Shown here: positions 27,885 through 36,779 of the stretch, piece by piece
How positions within the stretch are numbered: the first letter of the stretch is position 1
How the letters are laid out: each line of letters starts with the position of its first letter
Translations under genes and position numbers: made by a program
Notes under the pieces: generated by a model
Seen by the model: only the letters and a program-made list of their open reading frames with translations
Databases searched by the model: none
Told to the model about the DNA's origin: nothing
IMG/VR virus record: IMGVR_UViG_3300018984_000002
Location: 62,001 to 126,000 of that record
Length of the DNA: 64,000 nt
Direction: 5' to 3' (one strand)
Source of the DNA: a virus

Positions 27885-28307
27885 TTAAAAGGGTATAGTA
27901 GGTTCACCTTCTGTCGCAGCAGGACTAACATTTGGAGGATTTACAGCTTGCTTTACTGTGTCCAAGAGATCATCTGTATCCTCTGAAATAGCTTGTTTAG
28001 GTACTAAACTCACAGTTAACACCTTGACGCTAATATTGACACCACCTTTGTCACTGTCCCCCCATGCAGTTGCCTTTTGTTCTTCACCACTGATGAATAC
28101 ATAGTCGCCGTCTTTAACATAAGGTAAAAACAGCTTTGTGCCTAATGCTCCCCAGCAAGCACAATCGTAGTTCATATAGTTGTTCTTACCATCCTTATTC
28201 TTCAAGCTTGTACGGACTCCTAGCTTGAAATTGACTACTTCTGTATCACCAGCTTGACCTGTACGGATATTAGAAACTTTACCAAATGCATTTAAAATTG
28301 CAGACAT
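27885..28307 (-). CDS. ssb: Single-stranded DNA-binding protein
   Basis: 140 residues. OB-fold pattern (MSAILNAFGKVSNI, VVNFKLGVRTS, MNYDCACWGALG, YVFISGEEQ) followed by a short flexible linker with Pro/Glu and a tail EGEPTIPF. The terminal proline-phenylalanine resembles the partner-binding SSB tip (DIPF). It protects ssDNA during replication/recombination. Lies between nuclease and regulator genes. Confidence 0.8.
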   Translation of the reverse strand: MSAILNAFGKVSNIRTGQAGDTEVVNFKLGVRTSLKNKDGKNNYMNYDCACWGALGTKLFLPYVKDGDYVFISGEEQKATAWGDSDKGGVNISVKVLTVSLVPKQAISEDTDDLLDTVKQAVNPPNVSPAATEGEPTIPF

Positions 28308-28328
28308 TATAATTATCCTTTTATGTGT

Positions 28329-28766
28329 TTAGTTACAGAATTTTTCTAACTGAGAAAGACGAGTTTTTAGTTCGTGAATCTCTTGTTTAAGAAGAACAAA
28401 TTCTTCATTAGCTGTTTCTTCAACTGAAGTTATACAACCTGTCTTTTCTACATAAGCGTATTGATTATAAGCTTTTTTAAATGTATCTAAAATCCGAGCC
28501 ACACAATATTCTGGTAAACGTTCTAAAGATTGAATCCATATTTTAAAACAACTTAAACTTAACTTATAGTCGTACCTTAATTTACCGTTTACGTAGTTAG
28601 GGATATTCATATAATCTTCTGGGTTAGAAAACTTACAATCAATATCTCTTGCCGCTAAATGATAATCAATAATTCCCAACCATTCACAAGCTTCTCTTAA
28701 ATTAACTGGATGACGTTTTAGACTGTTAATTAATTCTTTTGCTTTTTCAACTGTAAATTCTGTCAT
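28329..28766 (-). CDS. MSV199/antirepressor-like protein
   Basis: 145 residues. An N-terminal segment (FTVEKAKELINSLKRHPVN, ACEWLGIIDYH) then LSLSCFKIWIQSLERLPE resembles the MSV199/AntA-type N-terminal domain of phage antirepressors. The same layout occurs at 54714-55430 (EFSLDVAKQLVES, AFVWLGYSRKD, LTIECFKMWAMLSKTEQG). The C-terminus is a coiled coil. It probably binds DNA or a repressor; the C-terminal domain of the relative is missing here. Confidence 0.55.
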   Translation of the reverse strand: MTEFTVEKAKELINSLKRHPVNLREACEWLGIIDYHLAARDIDCKFSNPEDYMNIPNYVNGKLRYDYKLSLSCFKIWIQSLERLPEYCVARILDTFKKAYNQYAYVEKTGCITSVEETANEEFVLLKQEIHELKTRLSQLEKFCN

Positions 28767-29002
28767 AAGGTACGTCCCACTAAAATTAATAAAGAATGTT
28801 GTAACATTGTTAATGGAGTATTAGGAGTAAACGAAGTGTAGTTATGTATAAGTTCTAATGCATTTAAAGATTCTTCATTATCTACATATTCAAGCCAACC
28901 CTTGAAGGAGCTAATTGTCTTTTCTTTCTCTTTGGAGAAAAAGATATAATCTTGAATTAAATTTAAAGTCATATTGACATTTTTAGCGTTAAATCCTGAC
29001 AT
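28763..29002 (-). CDS. Hypothetical protein
   Basis: 79 residues, helical, overlapping the start of the next gene by four bases. Not recognised. Confidence 0.45.
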   Translation of the reverse strand: MSGFNAKNVNMTLNLIQDYIFFSKEKEKTISSFKGWLEYVDNEESLNALELIHNYTSFTPNTPLTMLQHSLLILVGRTL

Positions 29003-29032
29003 AGATTAATTTAAAAACGAACAACATTAATA

Positions 29033-29076
29033 GTCCGAAATAATAGCACAACCCTGAATCCCTTATTATTTCGGAC
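29033..29076. repeat. Dispersed-motif hairpin 2
   Basis: Perfect 13-bp inverted arms GTCCGAAATAATA (29033-29045) and TATTATTTCGGAC (29064-29076), eight bases after the stop of the gene at 29084. The minus-strand sequence after the stem is not a T run. Confidence 0.75.
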
Positions 29077-29083
29077 ATTATAT

Positions 29084-29374
29084 TTACTCTTCCGTCTTCA
29101 TAGCAAAACGAATAGTCTCAGCTACAACCAAAGCGGCAGCCATTTCTGCTTCGTCATCGTGATAGCTGTAAAGCTTTTTGATATCTTTTTCAGGTTTAAT
29201 CTTAACTACATAACGACCAGAATTTTCTATCTCTATAGATAATACTTCCTCATCATCAAAGGTTACATTTACACAATCAAAAAATACTTGACATTGTAAA
29301 TCAACATAATCAAATGTTGATTTTTGCCAATACTTTTTAATGATAGAAACTAGATGTTTCAATTTATCTTCCAT
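29084..29374 (-). CDS. Hypothetical acidic protein
   Basis: 96 residues, acidic, mixed alpha/beta with a helix AEMAAALVVAETIRFAM near the end. Not recognised. It sits ten bases after the intein-containing ATPase gene. Confidence 0.45.
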   Translation of the reverse strand: MEDKLKHLVSIIKKYWQKSTFDYVDLQCQVFFDCVNVTFDDEEVLSIEIENSGRYVVKIKPEKDIKKLYSYHDDEAEMAAALVVAETIRFAMKTEE

Positions 29375-29384
29375 GTTTTATATC

Positions 29385-31409
29385 CTACTGTGGAACAGAC
29401 TCTAATTCGGCAACTACTTTAGATAACTTTGTGTAGTATGATCTTAATTCAGTTAAATCAGCTTCAGGGTTTAAGGGTTCTGGGTATGGTTCTAACTTAA
29501 TGTTCTCGTATTTAGTAGATAATTCTCCAATAACTGCACGGGCTTTATCTTTTTGTTTTTGTTCAGGGTCTTCTCCTTGATCTAAGCGAAACAATAAAGT
29601 ATTTACAAACTCTTCTGGATTCCATTTAATAGTACCTTCAACATCTCCTTCGATACTTGCGTTGTATCTTGCAAACTCTTTAAAGCGAGGTGGTTTAGAT
29701 ACACGTAATACTTGTGAGTCTGTTCCATCTTTATTTGTTACAAGACTAGTTTCAATAGCAATATCAAATTCGTATTCAATACCATCTTTGAATACGGGTG
29801 CTAAACCTACTTTCAGTGCTTTTGTTTTAGTCTTTTGTGTTTTCCAGTCTAGATACTCTTCTTGAATAGTTTCACTCTTACAACGAAATGTGCAAATAAC
29901 GTGACAAGATTTAGATGAAGAAATAGTCTCAATAGCTTTATTTACTTTAGGAGTAACAATGTTCCAAGCTTGTTGGTTTTTAGCTTGGTTGCCGCCAGTA
30001 AGTTTATTTATTTCATCTAATGCACCATTTGTTCCTGCCCAAAATTTAGATGTTGTATCAATAATAATTACGCCATCTTTTCCTACATGATTTTCAGCAG
30101 ATTTAAATGCATCTACTAAAGTATCCATACTATAATCCCCATCAAGGATTAAAGTATCAAAATCAAATCCAATACCATCTTCACCCTTTGCGTAGATACT
30201 AGAAGTACCATTTTCTGTGTCAATGACAACTATAGGTTTACCACGAGATAGTAGTGTGGCTATCTGCAAGGACGAGTAGCTGTTATGAGTAACGATATAA
30301 TTATCAGTTACATACATCTGAGAAGGATGGTCTATAGTAATACACTGTGCTTCAGATTGACCTATATATTCTATTTTTCGGATTTGGCGATAAGGTTTGT
30401 ACTTTGTTTTAGGAGTATAATTTGCTAACTTGCGTGAAACAGTAAAAGGGATTATTGCTGGGGGTAACTTTAGAAATAAACGATAATTCTTTTGTCCTTC
30501 TTTTTTCTGCCCCTTATAAGTATAGGAAGGAATACGATCCGAAAGAGCTACTAACCCTCCTAATGATTCTACTAATTCCTTGACATTATAGGCTAATTTC
30601 TCAGAGGAAGTAGTATATTCTAACGTGTGTCCTCCGGTATATCCATCAGTATCAAGTAAACCTTGAAGTACAGCAATTCGAGAATTTTTGTCTGCTGATA
30701 AATATTCAGGAGGAATAAATTTACCAATAGATAAATGTCCCATTAATCCGTATCGCCTTAAAGTACTCGTGACTGGATTCTCGCCACTTTGAGCTTTTCG
30801 ACGTATAAACCACGTAATGGGATTTAATTTATCCTGACGTAATTCAGTAGTGTCTGGAAGTAATTTTCTTACTTTATCTATAATTTCAGTATCTGGAGTA
30901 CAAATACCGATACAGTTTTGAGAGATATTTCCGTCTCCTAAAATGACTCCCAATAAGTAAGGGTCTAGCTTTAAAGAGATAGGATTAAATTGGATATCAG
31001 GATTTACCAGAGGAATATAATGATTAGGTCTTGTTTCTCGTAAATACAAAGTATCCTTAATTTCTAAGAGTGTTTTTACTGTTCCTGGTTTTTTAGTAGC
31101 TCGATCTAAAACTGTCTGGGTAAACCATAAATGATCCTCAGTACAGTCAGTGAAGCTACCGTCATTACAGTAAACTCGGTATATATCCTTGTTTCCTTGA
31201 GGATGAATCTGTAGAATTTCTGACACAGAACCATCTACAGAAATAATTTCATCCCCTTCTTCTAAGTCTCCCATGGCAACCCAGCCAGAAGGGGTTAAGA
31301 CTTTGCTGTATAAAGGTTGGGCTTTACCACTTCCGCTAAGACCATATAAACAAATACGCGCTTTTAACTTACGCCGTGTAGCTACTTCAAATTCAAACTT
31401 TTTCGCCAT
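29385..31409 (-). CDS. RecA-fold ATPase (Sak4/AAA_24-like) interrupted by an intein
   Basis: 674 residues before splicing. N-extein residues 1-29 end in GLSGSGK; the intein is 30-376; the C-extein begins SYSSLQIA. Joining them rebuilds Walker A GLSGSGKS. The C-extein holds VVIDTENG, Walker B VIIIDTTSKFW and a CTFRCKSE segment, typical of the small RecA-like ATPases (Sak4 type) that pair with single-strand annealing or replication functions. Mature length is 327 residues. Its start lies in an operon with 31393-31677 (overlap 17 bases). Confidence 0.85.
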   Translation of the reverse strand: MAKKFEFEVATRRKLKARICLYGLSGSGKAQPLYSKVLTPSGWVAMGDLEEGDEIISVDGSVSEILQIHPQGNKDIYRVYCNDGSFTDCTEDHLWFTQTVLDRATKKPGTVKTLLEIKDTLYLRETRPNHYIPLVNPDIQFNPISLKLDPYLLGVILGDGNISQNCIGICTPDTEIIDKVRKLLPDTTELRQDKLNPITWFIRRKAQSGENPVTSTLRRYGLMGHLSIGKFIPPEYLSADKNSRIAVLQGLLDTDGYTGGHTLEYTTSSEKLAYNVKELVESLGGLVALSDRIPSYTYKGQKKEGQKNYRLFLKLPPAIIPFTVSRKLANYTPKTKYKPYRQIRKIEYIGQSEAQCITIDHPSQMYVTDNYIVTHNSYSSLQIATLLSRGKPIVVIDTENGTSSIYAKGEDGIGFDFDTLILDGDYSMDTLVDAFKSAENHVGKDGVIIIDTTSKFWAGTNGALDEINKLTGGNQAKNQQAWNIVTPKVNKAIETISSSKSCHVICTFRCKSETIQEEYLDWKTQKTKTKALKVGLAPVFKDGIEYEFDIAIETSLVTNKDGTDSQVLRVSKPPRFKEFARYNASIEGDVEGTIKWNPEEFVNTLLFRLDQGEDPEQKQKDKARAVIGELSTKYENIKLEPYPEPLNPEADLTELRSYYTKLSKVVAELESVPQ
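30282..31322 (-). mobile_element. Intein with LAGLIDADG homing endonuclease
   Basis: 347 residues. Block A starts with Ala (AQPLYSKVLTPSGWV), an Ala1 intein rather than Cys1/Ser1. Block B is CTEDHLW. Endonuclease blocks are LLGVILGDG and VLQGLLDTDGY, and the C-terminal splice blocks end ...CITIDHPSQMYVT...YIVTHN with Ser as the first extein residue. All elements needed for splicing and homing look intact. Insertion at Walker A is a very conserved site, so the intein blocks ATP binding until excised. Confidence 0.9.
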
Positions 31410-31677
31410 TTTCTTTAATGTATTGTTCTTTGTTTACTAATGCACAAGCATTTATTAACTGCACATTGTTTTCTCGCCATGCAGGATTATTAGAGTTGGT
31501 ATTGGGAATCAGTGTACCATCTTCATAAAATCTAATTTTAGGTACTTGAAACAACTTAACTCGCTCAAATTTTACATACTCAATAGTATATATACGAGTT
31601 TGTCCATTAACTTCTCGTAGACGACCATTTTCGACTACAACACACTGGTCATACTTCTTCATATCATTCTCGGTCAT
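31393..31677 (-). CDS. Hypothetical protein
   Basis: 94 residues, ATG start, overlapping both neighbours (14 and 17 bases). Beta-rich N-terminus, no motif. It is translated just before the intein-containing ATPase. Confidence 0.45.
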   Translation of the reverse strand: MTENDMKKYDQCVVVENGRLREVNGQTRIYTIEYVKFERVKLFQVPKIRFYEDGTLIPNTNSNNPAWRENNVQLINACALVNKEQYIKENGEKV

Positions 31678-32122
31678 TTAACATCTTAAAAATAGCTGGT
31701 AGACTGAAATACCCTGGTAGATCAATATTCAGATATTCACCTAGTTTCATATTAAAATACTTGTCCATATTCATAGCTAGTGCGACAACAGATTGTGGAC
31801 TCATACCCCAGATGATTGTATGTTGAGGGATTCCATGTAGTAACTCTTCTCTGAGTCCTCCACAATGCTCACGAATGCAGTCTAGCTCATTGGTAAACAC
31901 ATCTCGATACATCCAACGTTTAGCAGAAATATGTTGCGCCTTAAGGTTTGTGTGATTGCAGATAAGCCCTGTTCGAGTATAAAGCTTGTCGTTGTACTCA
32001 ATGAAAAACTCCCACTGCTCTGTGATGTCGTAAACGTAGCATAACATATCCAATGCTAATGTGGAGTCCGAAATATAAGGGTTTATCTGGGGTTTTAATG
32101 TTTCTAAATCAAATCTAGACAT
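31664..32122 (-). CDS. Hypothetical protein
   Basis: 152 residues, predominantly helical with several Trp and Cys. Not recognised. One dispersed-motif copy (32067-32078) lies inside the gene near its 5' end. Confidence 0.45.
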   Translation of the reverse strand: MSRFDLETLKPQINPYISDSTLALDMLCYVYDITEQWEFFIEYNDKLYTRTGLICNHTNLKAQHISAKRWMYRDVFTNELDCIREHCGGLREELLHGIPQHTIIWGMSPQSVVALAMNMDKYFNMKLGEYLNIDLPGYFSLPAIFKMLNDRE

Positions 32123-32150
32123 AATGGTTTATTTTGGTTTATAAGTATGT

Positions 32151-32176
32151 ACAAAAAAGACCCCCGAAGGAGCCTT
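32151..32176 (-). terminator. Rho-independent terminator with UUCG loop
   Basis: On the minus strand a stem AGGCTCC / GGGGTCT (with G-U pairs) closed by a TTCG tetraloop is followed by six T. It ends transcripts of the 32207-33808 region before gene 31664-32122. Confidence 0.75.
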
Positions 32177-32206
32177 TGAATTAAGGAGGAAAAGTGATAC
32201 TTAATA

Positions 32207-32338
32207 CTACTGTTTGTCTGTTGACTTTAGAAAAAGGTCAGTAACATCCTTTATAAATTCATTATCAAAATTAGTCCAAATAAATATAGTTGAGTATAGA
32301 ACAAGCTCTAAAAGAACAGCTAAATAATACTCTTCCAT
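32207..32338 (-). CDS. Small membrane peptide
   Basis: 43 residues (MEEYYLAVLLELVLYSTIFI...), with a hydrophobic span at about 5-22 and an acidic/Lys tail. It begins seven bases after the PcfJ-like gene and is followed by a terminator. Single-span phage peptides of this size are common; function unknown. Confidence 0.45.
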   Translation of the reverse strand: MEEYYLAVLLELVLYSTIFIWTNFDNEFIKDVTDLFLKSTDKQ

Positions 32339-32344
32339 TTACGT

Positions 32345-33808
32345 TTAAACCACATCATCAAACATAATGATTCCAATATCTTTCTTTGCAGACTTGGGTC
32401 TAGGCAAATTATTTTTAAGCCATGTTACCAAAGCCTCTAAATCATTTTGGATATTAGGAGAAAAGGAATCTAAAGTGTTGTTGTATTTACTTCTAGCCTG
32501 TCCAATGCTCCATTCTCTAGTACTGAAATCAAACCTAATATCAACAGTGTATCTAAAGTTTTCTTGTCTTATTGAAAATATTCTGTGGTTTTCTCTAACA
32601 TCATACCCGCCAACACAATGATGCTGATACTCTCCTTCTTCAATAAGTACTTGTCTAGTAAACAACTCTACTATTTCCCATTTGCTACCTAAACCAAAAG
32701 GTAAAGTATCTTTAGGTATTTCAATAGGCTCTACTAACCATTTACTGTTTTCTAGTTTCTTTAATTGAATAGATTTAATAAAACTTTCTTTGTTGTAACT
32801 ATCCTGATTCTCTAAAAGTCCTATAATCCATAATCCGTGTTTTTTGATTAGGTTATTTATTTCTATATAAAGACTAATTTGTTGATTTAAAGTCAAACCA
32901 TTAAACAAATGAATCAAATCGTGTTCAGCTAAAAGTTTGTTTAAACCTGGTAATTTATCCTTCCAACTAGTGTTTAGATCTTTTAGATAATCTCTTGTTG
33001 TTAAAGAAAAAGTAATTAGTTCAGGATATTTTAGGATCTCTAATCTTAGTTCTCTTAAGGATTTTTTAACTCCTTTTCCATATAAGAATTTAAAAAATAT
33101 AGGGTATTTATCTACAATTGAAAATCTAACTCCATTGAAATACCCTAAAATATAGTCAGGTAATAAACCTTCCTGTAAAGTATTTGGATAATACTTAAAT
33201 TCAAATGAATCAGTGCAAAAAAACTCTGTATAATCTAGATTTAAATATTTCAGTGTAGATTCTTTAAGTGCAGATTTAAAGTTTTGATTTGTAGAAGTTA
33301 AATCATTATAGATTTTAAATAACTGTTCTTTATTTAAAAATAAGTATCCTTCCCACATCTTATGGGTCAACAATAAATCACACAATACTAAATCTGGCAG
33401 ATATATATTATTAAACTGTAATTGCTTAGTTTCTACTAACTCTATAAAACAATCTGGAATATTTATATTGAGTTTATTGTCTACATAAGATACTGTTAAA
33501 CAATTAAAGTTAGTAGTCCGGAAATAAGTAGCGCCATGCACATAGTCAATATCTACCCATACATAAGTATTTTTTCTAGTAACTTTGGCTAATGTTTCTT
33601 CGTGGGCTGAAACAGTACTATGAAAATTAATTAATGGTAATGGTTTGTTAGTGTTAAACAACTTATTAAAAACAATAGTAGCTAAGTAGTCGCCGTACAT
33701 TACGACTTTTTGAGATTGTAGTAGTTCTTTTATCTCAGAATTATTACACATCAATTCTTCGATATGGTTCTGTAATAATTCCTTTATTTCATTGATACTA
33801 ATAGTCAT
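32345..33808 (-). CDS. PcfJ-like domain protein
   Basis: 487 residues. Near the C-terminus LIEEGEYQHHCVGGYDV followed by IFSIRQ..., then a section with GQARSKYNNTLDS, matches the PcfJ pattern (H-C-V-x-x-Y then F-S-h-R and a Q/N-containing segment). The N-terminal 350 residues are unassigned. PcfJ-like proteins occur on conjugative plasmids and phages; biochemical role uncertain. Confidence 0.65.
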   Translation of the reverse strand: MTISINEIKELLQNHIEELMCNNSEIKELLQSQKVVMYGDYLATIVFNKLFNTNKPLPLINFHSTVSAHEETLAKVTRKNTYVWVDIDYVHGATYFRTTNFNCLTVSYVDNKLNINIPDCFIELVETKQLQFNNIYLPDLVLCDLLLTHKMWEGYLFLNKEQLFKIYNDLTSTNQNFKSALKESTLKYLNLDYTEFFCTDSFEFKYYPNTLQEGLLPDYILGYFNGVRFSIVDKYPIFFKFLYGKGVKKSLRELRLEILKYPELITFSLTTRDYLKDLNTSWKDKLPGLNKLLAEHDLIHLFNGLTLNQQISLYIEINNLIKKHGLWIIGLLENQDSYNKESFIKSIQLKKLENSKWLVEPIEIPKDTLPFGLGSKWEIVELFTRQVLIEEGEYQHHCVGGYDVRENHRIFSIRQENFRYTVDIRFDFSTREWSIGQARSKYNNTLDSFSPNIQNDLEALVTWLKNNLPRPKSAKKDIGIIMFDDVV

Positions 33809-33810
33809 AT

Positions 33811-33855
33811 TTTTAAATAAATAAAAGCTCTTAGTGAATCACCAACTAAGAGCTT
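33811..33855 (-). terminator. Rho-independent terminator
   Basis: Perfect 10-bp stem AAGCTCTTAG / CTAAGAGCTT (33825-33834, 33846-33855) followed on the minus strand by TTTATTTATTT. It lies between 33915-34235 and the PcfJ-like gene, which must therefore have its own promoter or depend on read-through. Confidence 0.7.
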
Positions 33856-33914
33856 ATTCTTGTACACCTATACTCGATTTATTTTAACGTCCAGATCCTC
33901 GGTTTTTCATAGTC

Positions 33915-34235
33915 TTAAGCTACTATCCAATTATCGTCTTCCATTATTACTACACTCTCAGCACCATCATACTCGTCGATTCTAAACTTAGTACCCTGAG
34001 GTATCCATTTAATTTCTAGTTCTCTAACATTACTGCCTATATAGACACCTTTGTTTGGGAATAATTCTTCTATTAATTCTTCTGTAATTTCGTCATATCT
34101 GTTATTTTCAATTAATTCTACAAGTTCAGGATGAAAAATCATTTCTTTAACACTGTTGCTCCAACTATACCAACCACTACCATATCCTGGGGAGTATAGT
34201 ACAGCTACTTTACCATCACGAATTACTTTATCCAT
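33915..34235 (-). CDS. Conserved phage hypothetical protein
   Basis: 106 residues. RDGKVAVLYSPGYGSGWYSW at the N-terminus and the segment IPQGTKFRIDEYDGAES near the end form a pattern I associate with a small protein in many phages; no function is known. Operon with coiled-coil and Nudix genes. Confidence 0.55.
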   Translation of the reverse strand: MDKVIRDGKVAVLYSPGYGSGWYSWSNSVKEMIFHPELVELIENNRYDEITEELIEELFPNKGVYIGSNVRELEIKWIPQGTKFRIDEYDGAESVVIMEDDNWIVA

Positions 34236-34237
34236 AA

Positions 34238-34444
34238 TTACAAATTAGTCTCCTGAATCGCTTGTGTAATAGTTTCGTCGCGCAATTGTTTATGTGCTGA
34301 GTGTAGTCTGTATTTTAGTTGATCTGCCAATACTTTAGCTTTTTGTAAGTCTGCGTTATAGTTAAAGTTTAAGCAGTTAAGTTCATTATTTAACTCAGCA
34401 ATTTTATCAAGTAGTTCAGATACTTTGTTAGATAAATCACTCAT
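34238..34444 (-). CDS. Small coiled-coil protein
   Basis: 68 residues, almost wholly heptad-like helix (VSELLDKIAELNNELNCLN...). It overlaps the Nudix gene stop by four bases. Possibly a small adaptor; not recognised. Confidence 0.45.
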   Translation of the reverse strand: MSDLSNKVSELLDKIAELNNELNCLNFNYNADLQKAKVLADQLKYRLHSAHKQLRDETITQAIQETNL

Positions 34445-34968
34445 GTTAATACTTCTTTAAGTTGGTAATAACCTAATTGACAAGCTACATACTCACAATC
34501 TTTTAAGTATTCTAACGGCTTCCATTCGTTGTGACTAATACTTTCAAAATAACTACCATCTTGAGTGGCTGTTTCAGGTTCTAAACCTGTTACATCTGCC
34601 CAAAACATAATACACATTTCATTTGTTTGAGTACCAACTACATAACTTGTTAATTCTTTAATATCTTTTTTATCTATCTTATATCCAGATTCCTCAAGTG
34701 TTTCTCTTATAGCACAATCTATATAACTCTCTTCTGGTTCCATTCCCCCAGTAATAGGACAAGGGTATAGCTGCATATCCTGAGAGTTATCTATACATAA
34801 AGGTTGAAATCTTACTAAAACTTCCCAAGCAAGTGAGTTATTATTTCGGACTAGAAACACAGCTACTGAATCTGTTCCTTTACGTTCTAAATAATCAAAA
34901 CCCTTTGGAGTACGTTTAACTTTAATCCAAGGAGTTTCAAAAATTATAATTTCATTTGTGTCATGCAT
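34441..34968 (-). CDS. Nudix hydrolase
   Basis: 175 residues. Complete Nudix box: G-x5-E-x7-R-E-x2-E-E-x-G in GGMEPEES...RETLEESGY (about residues 88-112). These enzymes hydrolyse nucleoside diphosphate derivatives with Mg. In phages they clean up mutagenic or capped nucleotides; substrate here is unknown. A dispersed-motif copy lies inside the gene (34847-34855). Confidence 0.85.
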   Translation of the reverse strand: MHDTNEIIIFETPWIKVKRTPKGFDYLERKGTDSVAVFLVRNNNSLAWEVLVRFQPLCIDNSQDMQLYPCPITGGMEPEESYIDCAIRETLEESGYKIDKKDIKELTSYVVGTQTNEMCIMFWADVTGLEPETATQDGSYFESISHNEWKPLEYLKDCEYVACQLGYYQLKEVLT

Positions 34969-34970
34969 AA

Positions 34971-35375
34971 TTAATCTACTTTCTCAAATCTATAATAGTT
35001 AGATTTAAACTCACCAATATAAGGACTACTAAGTGTTTCCATAAAATTATCTAAAGGTATAACCCAACCTGCTTGTTTTCTATTAAACTCCGAAAGATCT
35101 AAACCTAAATACCACATCAACCAACCTTCATCTTTATGATAAATTATTTCGTAATATTTACTAGATTCTGTATCCTTAACAACAAAACTAAAGTGTTGCC
35201 CTAACTCATTAATAACCTCTATCCAATTACCATAAATAATAAATTTCTTACGCTCACTAAGATACTCTGTATACGAGAGTTTACCTATTCCAATAATATT
35301 AGCAATATAGTCTTTGCCATCTTTTAACTTGTAATACCGCCATCTTTCTCCTGGCTGAGGTATTGGTCTAGTCAT
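34971..35375 (-). CDS. Hypothetical protein
   Basis: 134 residues, Trp/Tyr-rich with the opening PIPQPGERWRYYKL, two bases upstream of the Nudix start. Beta-rich, SH3-like in spacing but not assigned. Confidence 0.45.
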   Translation of the reverse strand: MTRPIPQPGERWRYYKLKDGKDYIANIIGIGKLSYTEYLSERKKFIIYGNWIEVINELGQHFSFVVKDTESSKYYEIIYHKDEGWLMWYLGLDLSEFNRKQAGWVIPLDNFMETLSSPYIGEFKSNYYRFEKVD

Positions 35376-35380
35376 TAAAT

Positions 35381-35644
35381 TTAACTTCCTTTCATCTTAG
35401 GTTCTTCTGTATGCATAGGATGCCAACCATATAATTCATCCATTGCCTCTTTTTGATACTCGACAAAATCAATTAAAGCATCTAACGGATTATCAAAACC
35501 TTCACCTTCTGTTTCATCTTCACTATCCATGCATCTAAATGCCCAATAGTATATACCTTCTTTTTCGTGAATTACTAGTTCTTCTGTATTGCTATTTATG
35601 TAGTCAAATAAATAATCATTTAACTCTTTTGTAAAAATATCCAA
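35381..35644 (-). CDS. Hypothetical acidic protein (TTG start)
   Basis: 87 residues starting at TTG (35644), two bases from the preceding stop. No ATG gives comparable length, and the upstream sequence GAGGGAG could serve as the ribosome site. Very acidic centre (DSEDETEGEG). Not recognised. Confidence 0.45.
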   Translation of the reverse strand: MDIFTKELNDYLFDYINSNTEELVIHEKEGIYYWAFRCMDSEDETEGEGFDNPLDALIDFVEYQKEAMDELYGWHPMHTEEPKMKGS

Positions 35645-35645
35645 A

Positions 35646-35810
35646 TTAAAATAAACTCCCTCTAGATATTCTTTTTAGAAATTCGTGCTTCCAACCATCA
35701 CGGTATCTACTTTGAATATATTTTGCTTGTTTCATTTCTTCTTCATTTAGCCAATATCTTTGATAATCTATAACAACTAAATACTTTTCATTTGTCCAAC
35801 CTTTAGGCAT
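35646..35810 (-). CDS. Hypothetical basic/aromatic peptide
   Basis: 54 residues (MPKGWTNEKYLVV...), coupled by a one-base overlap to the ClpS gene stop. Helical and rich in Tyr, Trp, Lys. Not recognised; the coupling suggests joint expression with ClpS. Confidence 0.5.
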   Translation of the reverse strand: MPKGWTNEKYLVVIDYQRYWLNEEEMKQAKYIQSRYRDGWKHEFLKRISRGSLF

Positions 35811-36112
35811 TAATTTAATTTCTCAATACTTATAGTTAACCCATATCCTTCTAATTGTTCTTTGTAGTGTTTAGCTGCTAATTCAGTGGTGATAACGACA
35901 CTAGCTCTACCATTTTGATGTGCTTCTAACATTATTTCTTTACATTTTGTTTCACTGTATCCCATTACTTCACTTAATGCATCTAAAACTATACCAGCAT
36001 AAACATTATCATCGTTGTGTAAAATAACATTCCAATTACGATCTAAATTAACTGTAGGAATAGTGAAACTATTAGGTATAGTAGTAGGATTGTCTGGAAT
36101 AGCTACTGGCAT
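35810..36112 (-). CDS. clpS: ClpS-like Clp protease adaptor
   Basis: 100 residues. After an N-terminal extension, NWNVILHNDDNVYAG gives the strand and the conserved N-D-D that bind an N-terminal degron. AHQNGRASVV carries the conserved His before the last strands, and the end LTISIEK fits the family. ClpS delivers N-end-rule substrates to ClpA/ClpC. A phage copy could redirect host proteolysis, for example to regulators or to the phycobilisome path together with NblA, which is inference. Confidence 0.85.
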   Translation of the reverse strand: MPVAIPDNPTTIPNSFTIPTVNLDRNWNVILHNDDNVYAGIVLDALSEVMGYSETKCKEIMLEAHQNGRASVVITTELAAKHYKEQLEGYGLTISIEKLN

Positions 36113-36155
36113 GATTTTAATCCTTTTATATTATTTATTGAGAGAAAATATAGGG

Positions 36156-36779
36156 TTAGTTATCTATTTTTAATTCTTTAGCTATTGAATCAGCACACCC
36201 TTTACACATTAAAATTACTCCATAGAAAGTACTCAAATTTAATGGAGCTAAATAATGAGTGAGTCTACTCATAGCATTACTTAAATGTTGAAAGTCTATT
36301 TCTAAATATTTTTCACATTCAGGAAAATTGCTTTCCCAAAGATGCACTAGTAACTCAAGTTTATTAGTTAATTCTCTATGATTTCTGATACTAATATTGT
36401 TACTTAACTCATAACACTCATTTAATACTTCATAGAATCTTCTGAAATAATTTAAAGCTATTCTGTCAGGAACAGGATTATTTGTATTACTTTCTTTATT
36501 AAAGATTTTTAAACACCAACGAACATGACCTTCTAGTGCTTCCTGGTAAGTAGAATATCTTTCCATTTCTTCGTCATACTTTCCTCCAAATACCATTGTT
36601 TCAAATAGTATTGGTGCGCCTGTATCTGCAAAATTATGATTCAATCCTAAAAATACTGTTGATACTAATACACCGTCTCTTTCTGTTTGTAGGATTACTC
36701 GATGATGATCTTTACTAGTTGCCCAAGTAGTAAGGTCTACAGCTTTAGGTGTTATACCGTCAAGAATATAATGAGTCAT
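36156..36779 (-). CDS. Conserved phage hypothetical protein
   Basis: 207 residues. N-terminal segment VFLGLNHNFADTGAPILFET and YSTYQEALEGHVRW resemble a short domain found in many phage proteins; the helical remainder is unassigned. Overlaps the previous stop by four bases. Confidence 0.5.
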   Translation of the reverse strand: MTHYILDGITPKAVDLTTWATSKDHHRVILQTERDGVLVSTVFLGLNHNFADTGAPILFETMVFGGKYDEEMERYSTYQEALEGHVRWCLKIFNKESNTNNPVPDRIALNYFRRFYEVLNECYELSNNISIRNHRELTNKLELLVHLWESNFPECEKYLEIDFQHLSNAMSRLTHYLAPLNLSTFYGVILMCKGCADSIAKELKIDN

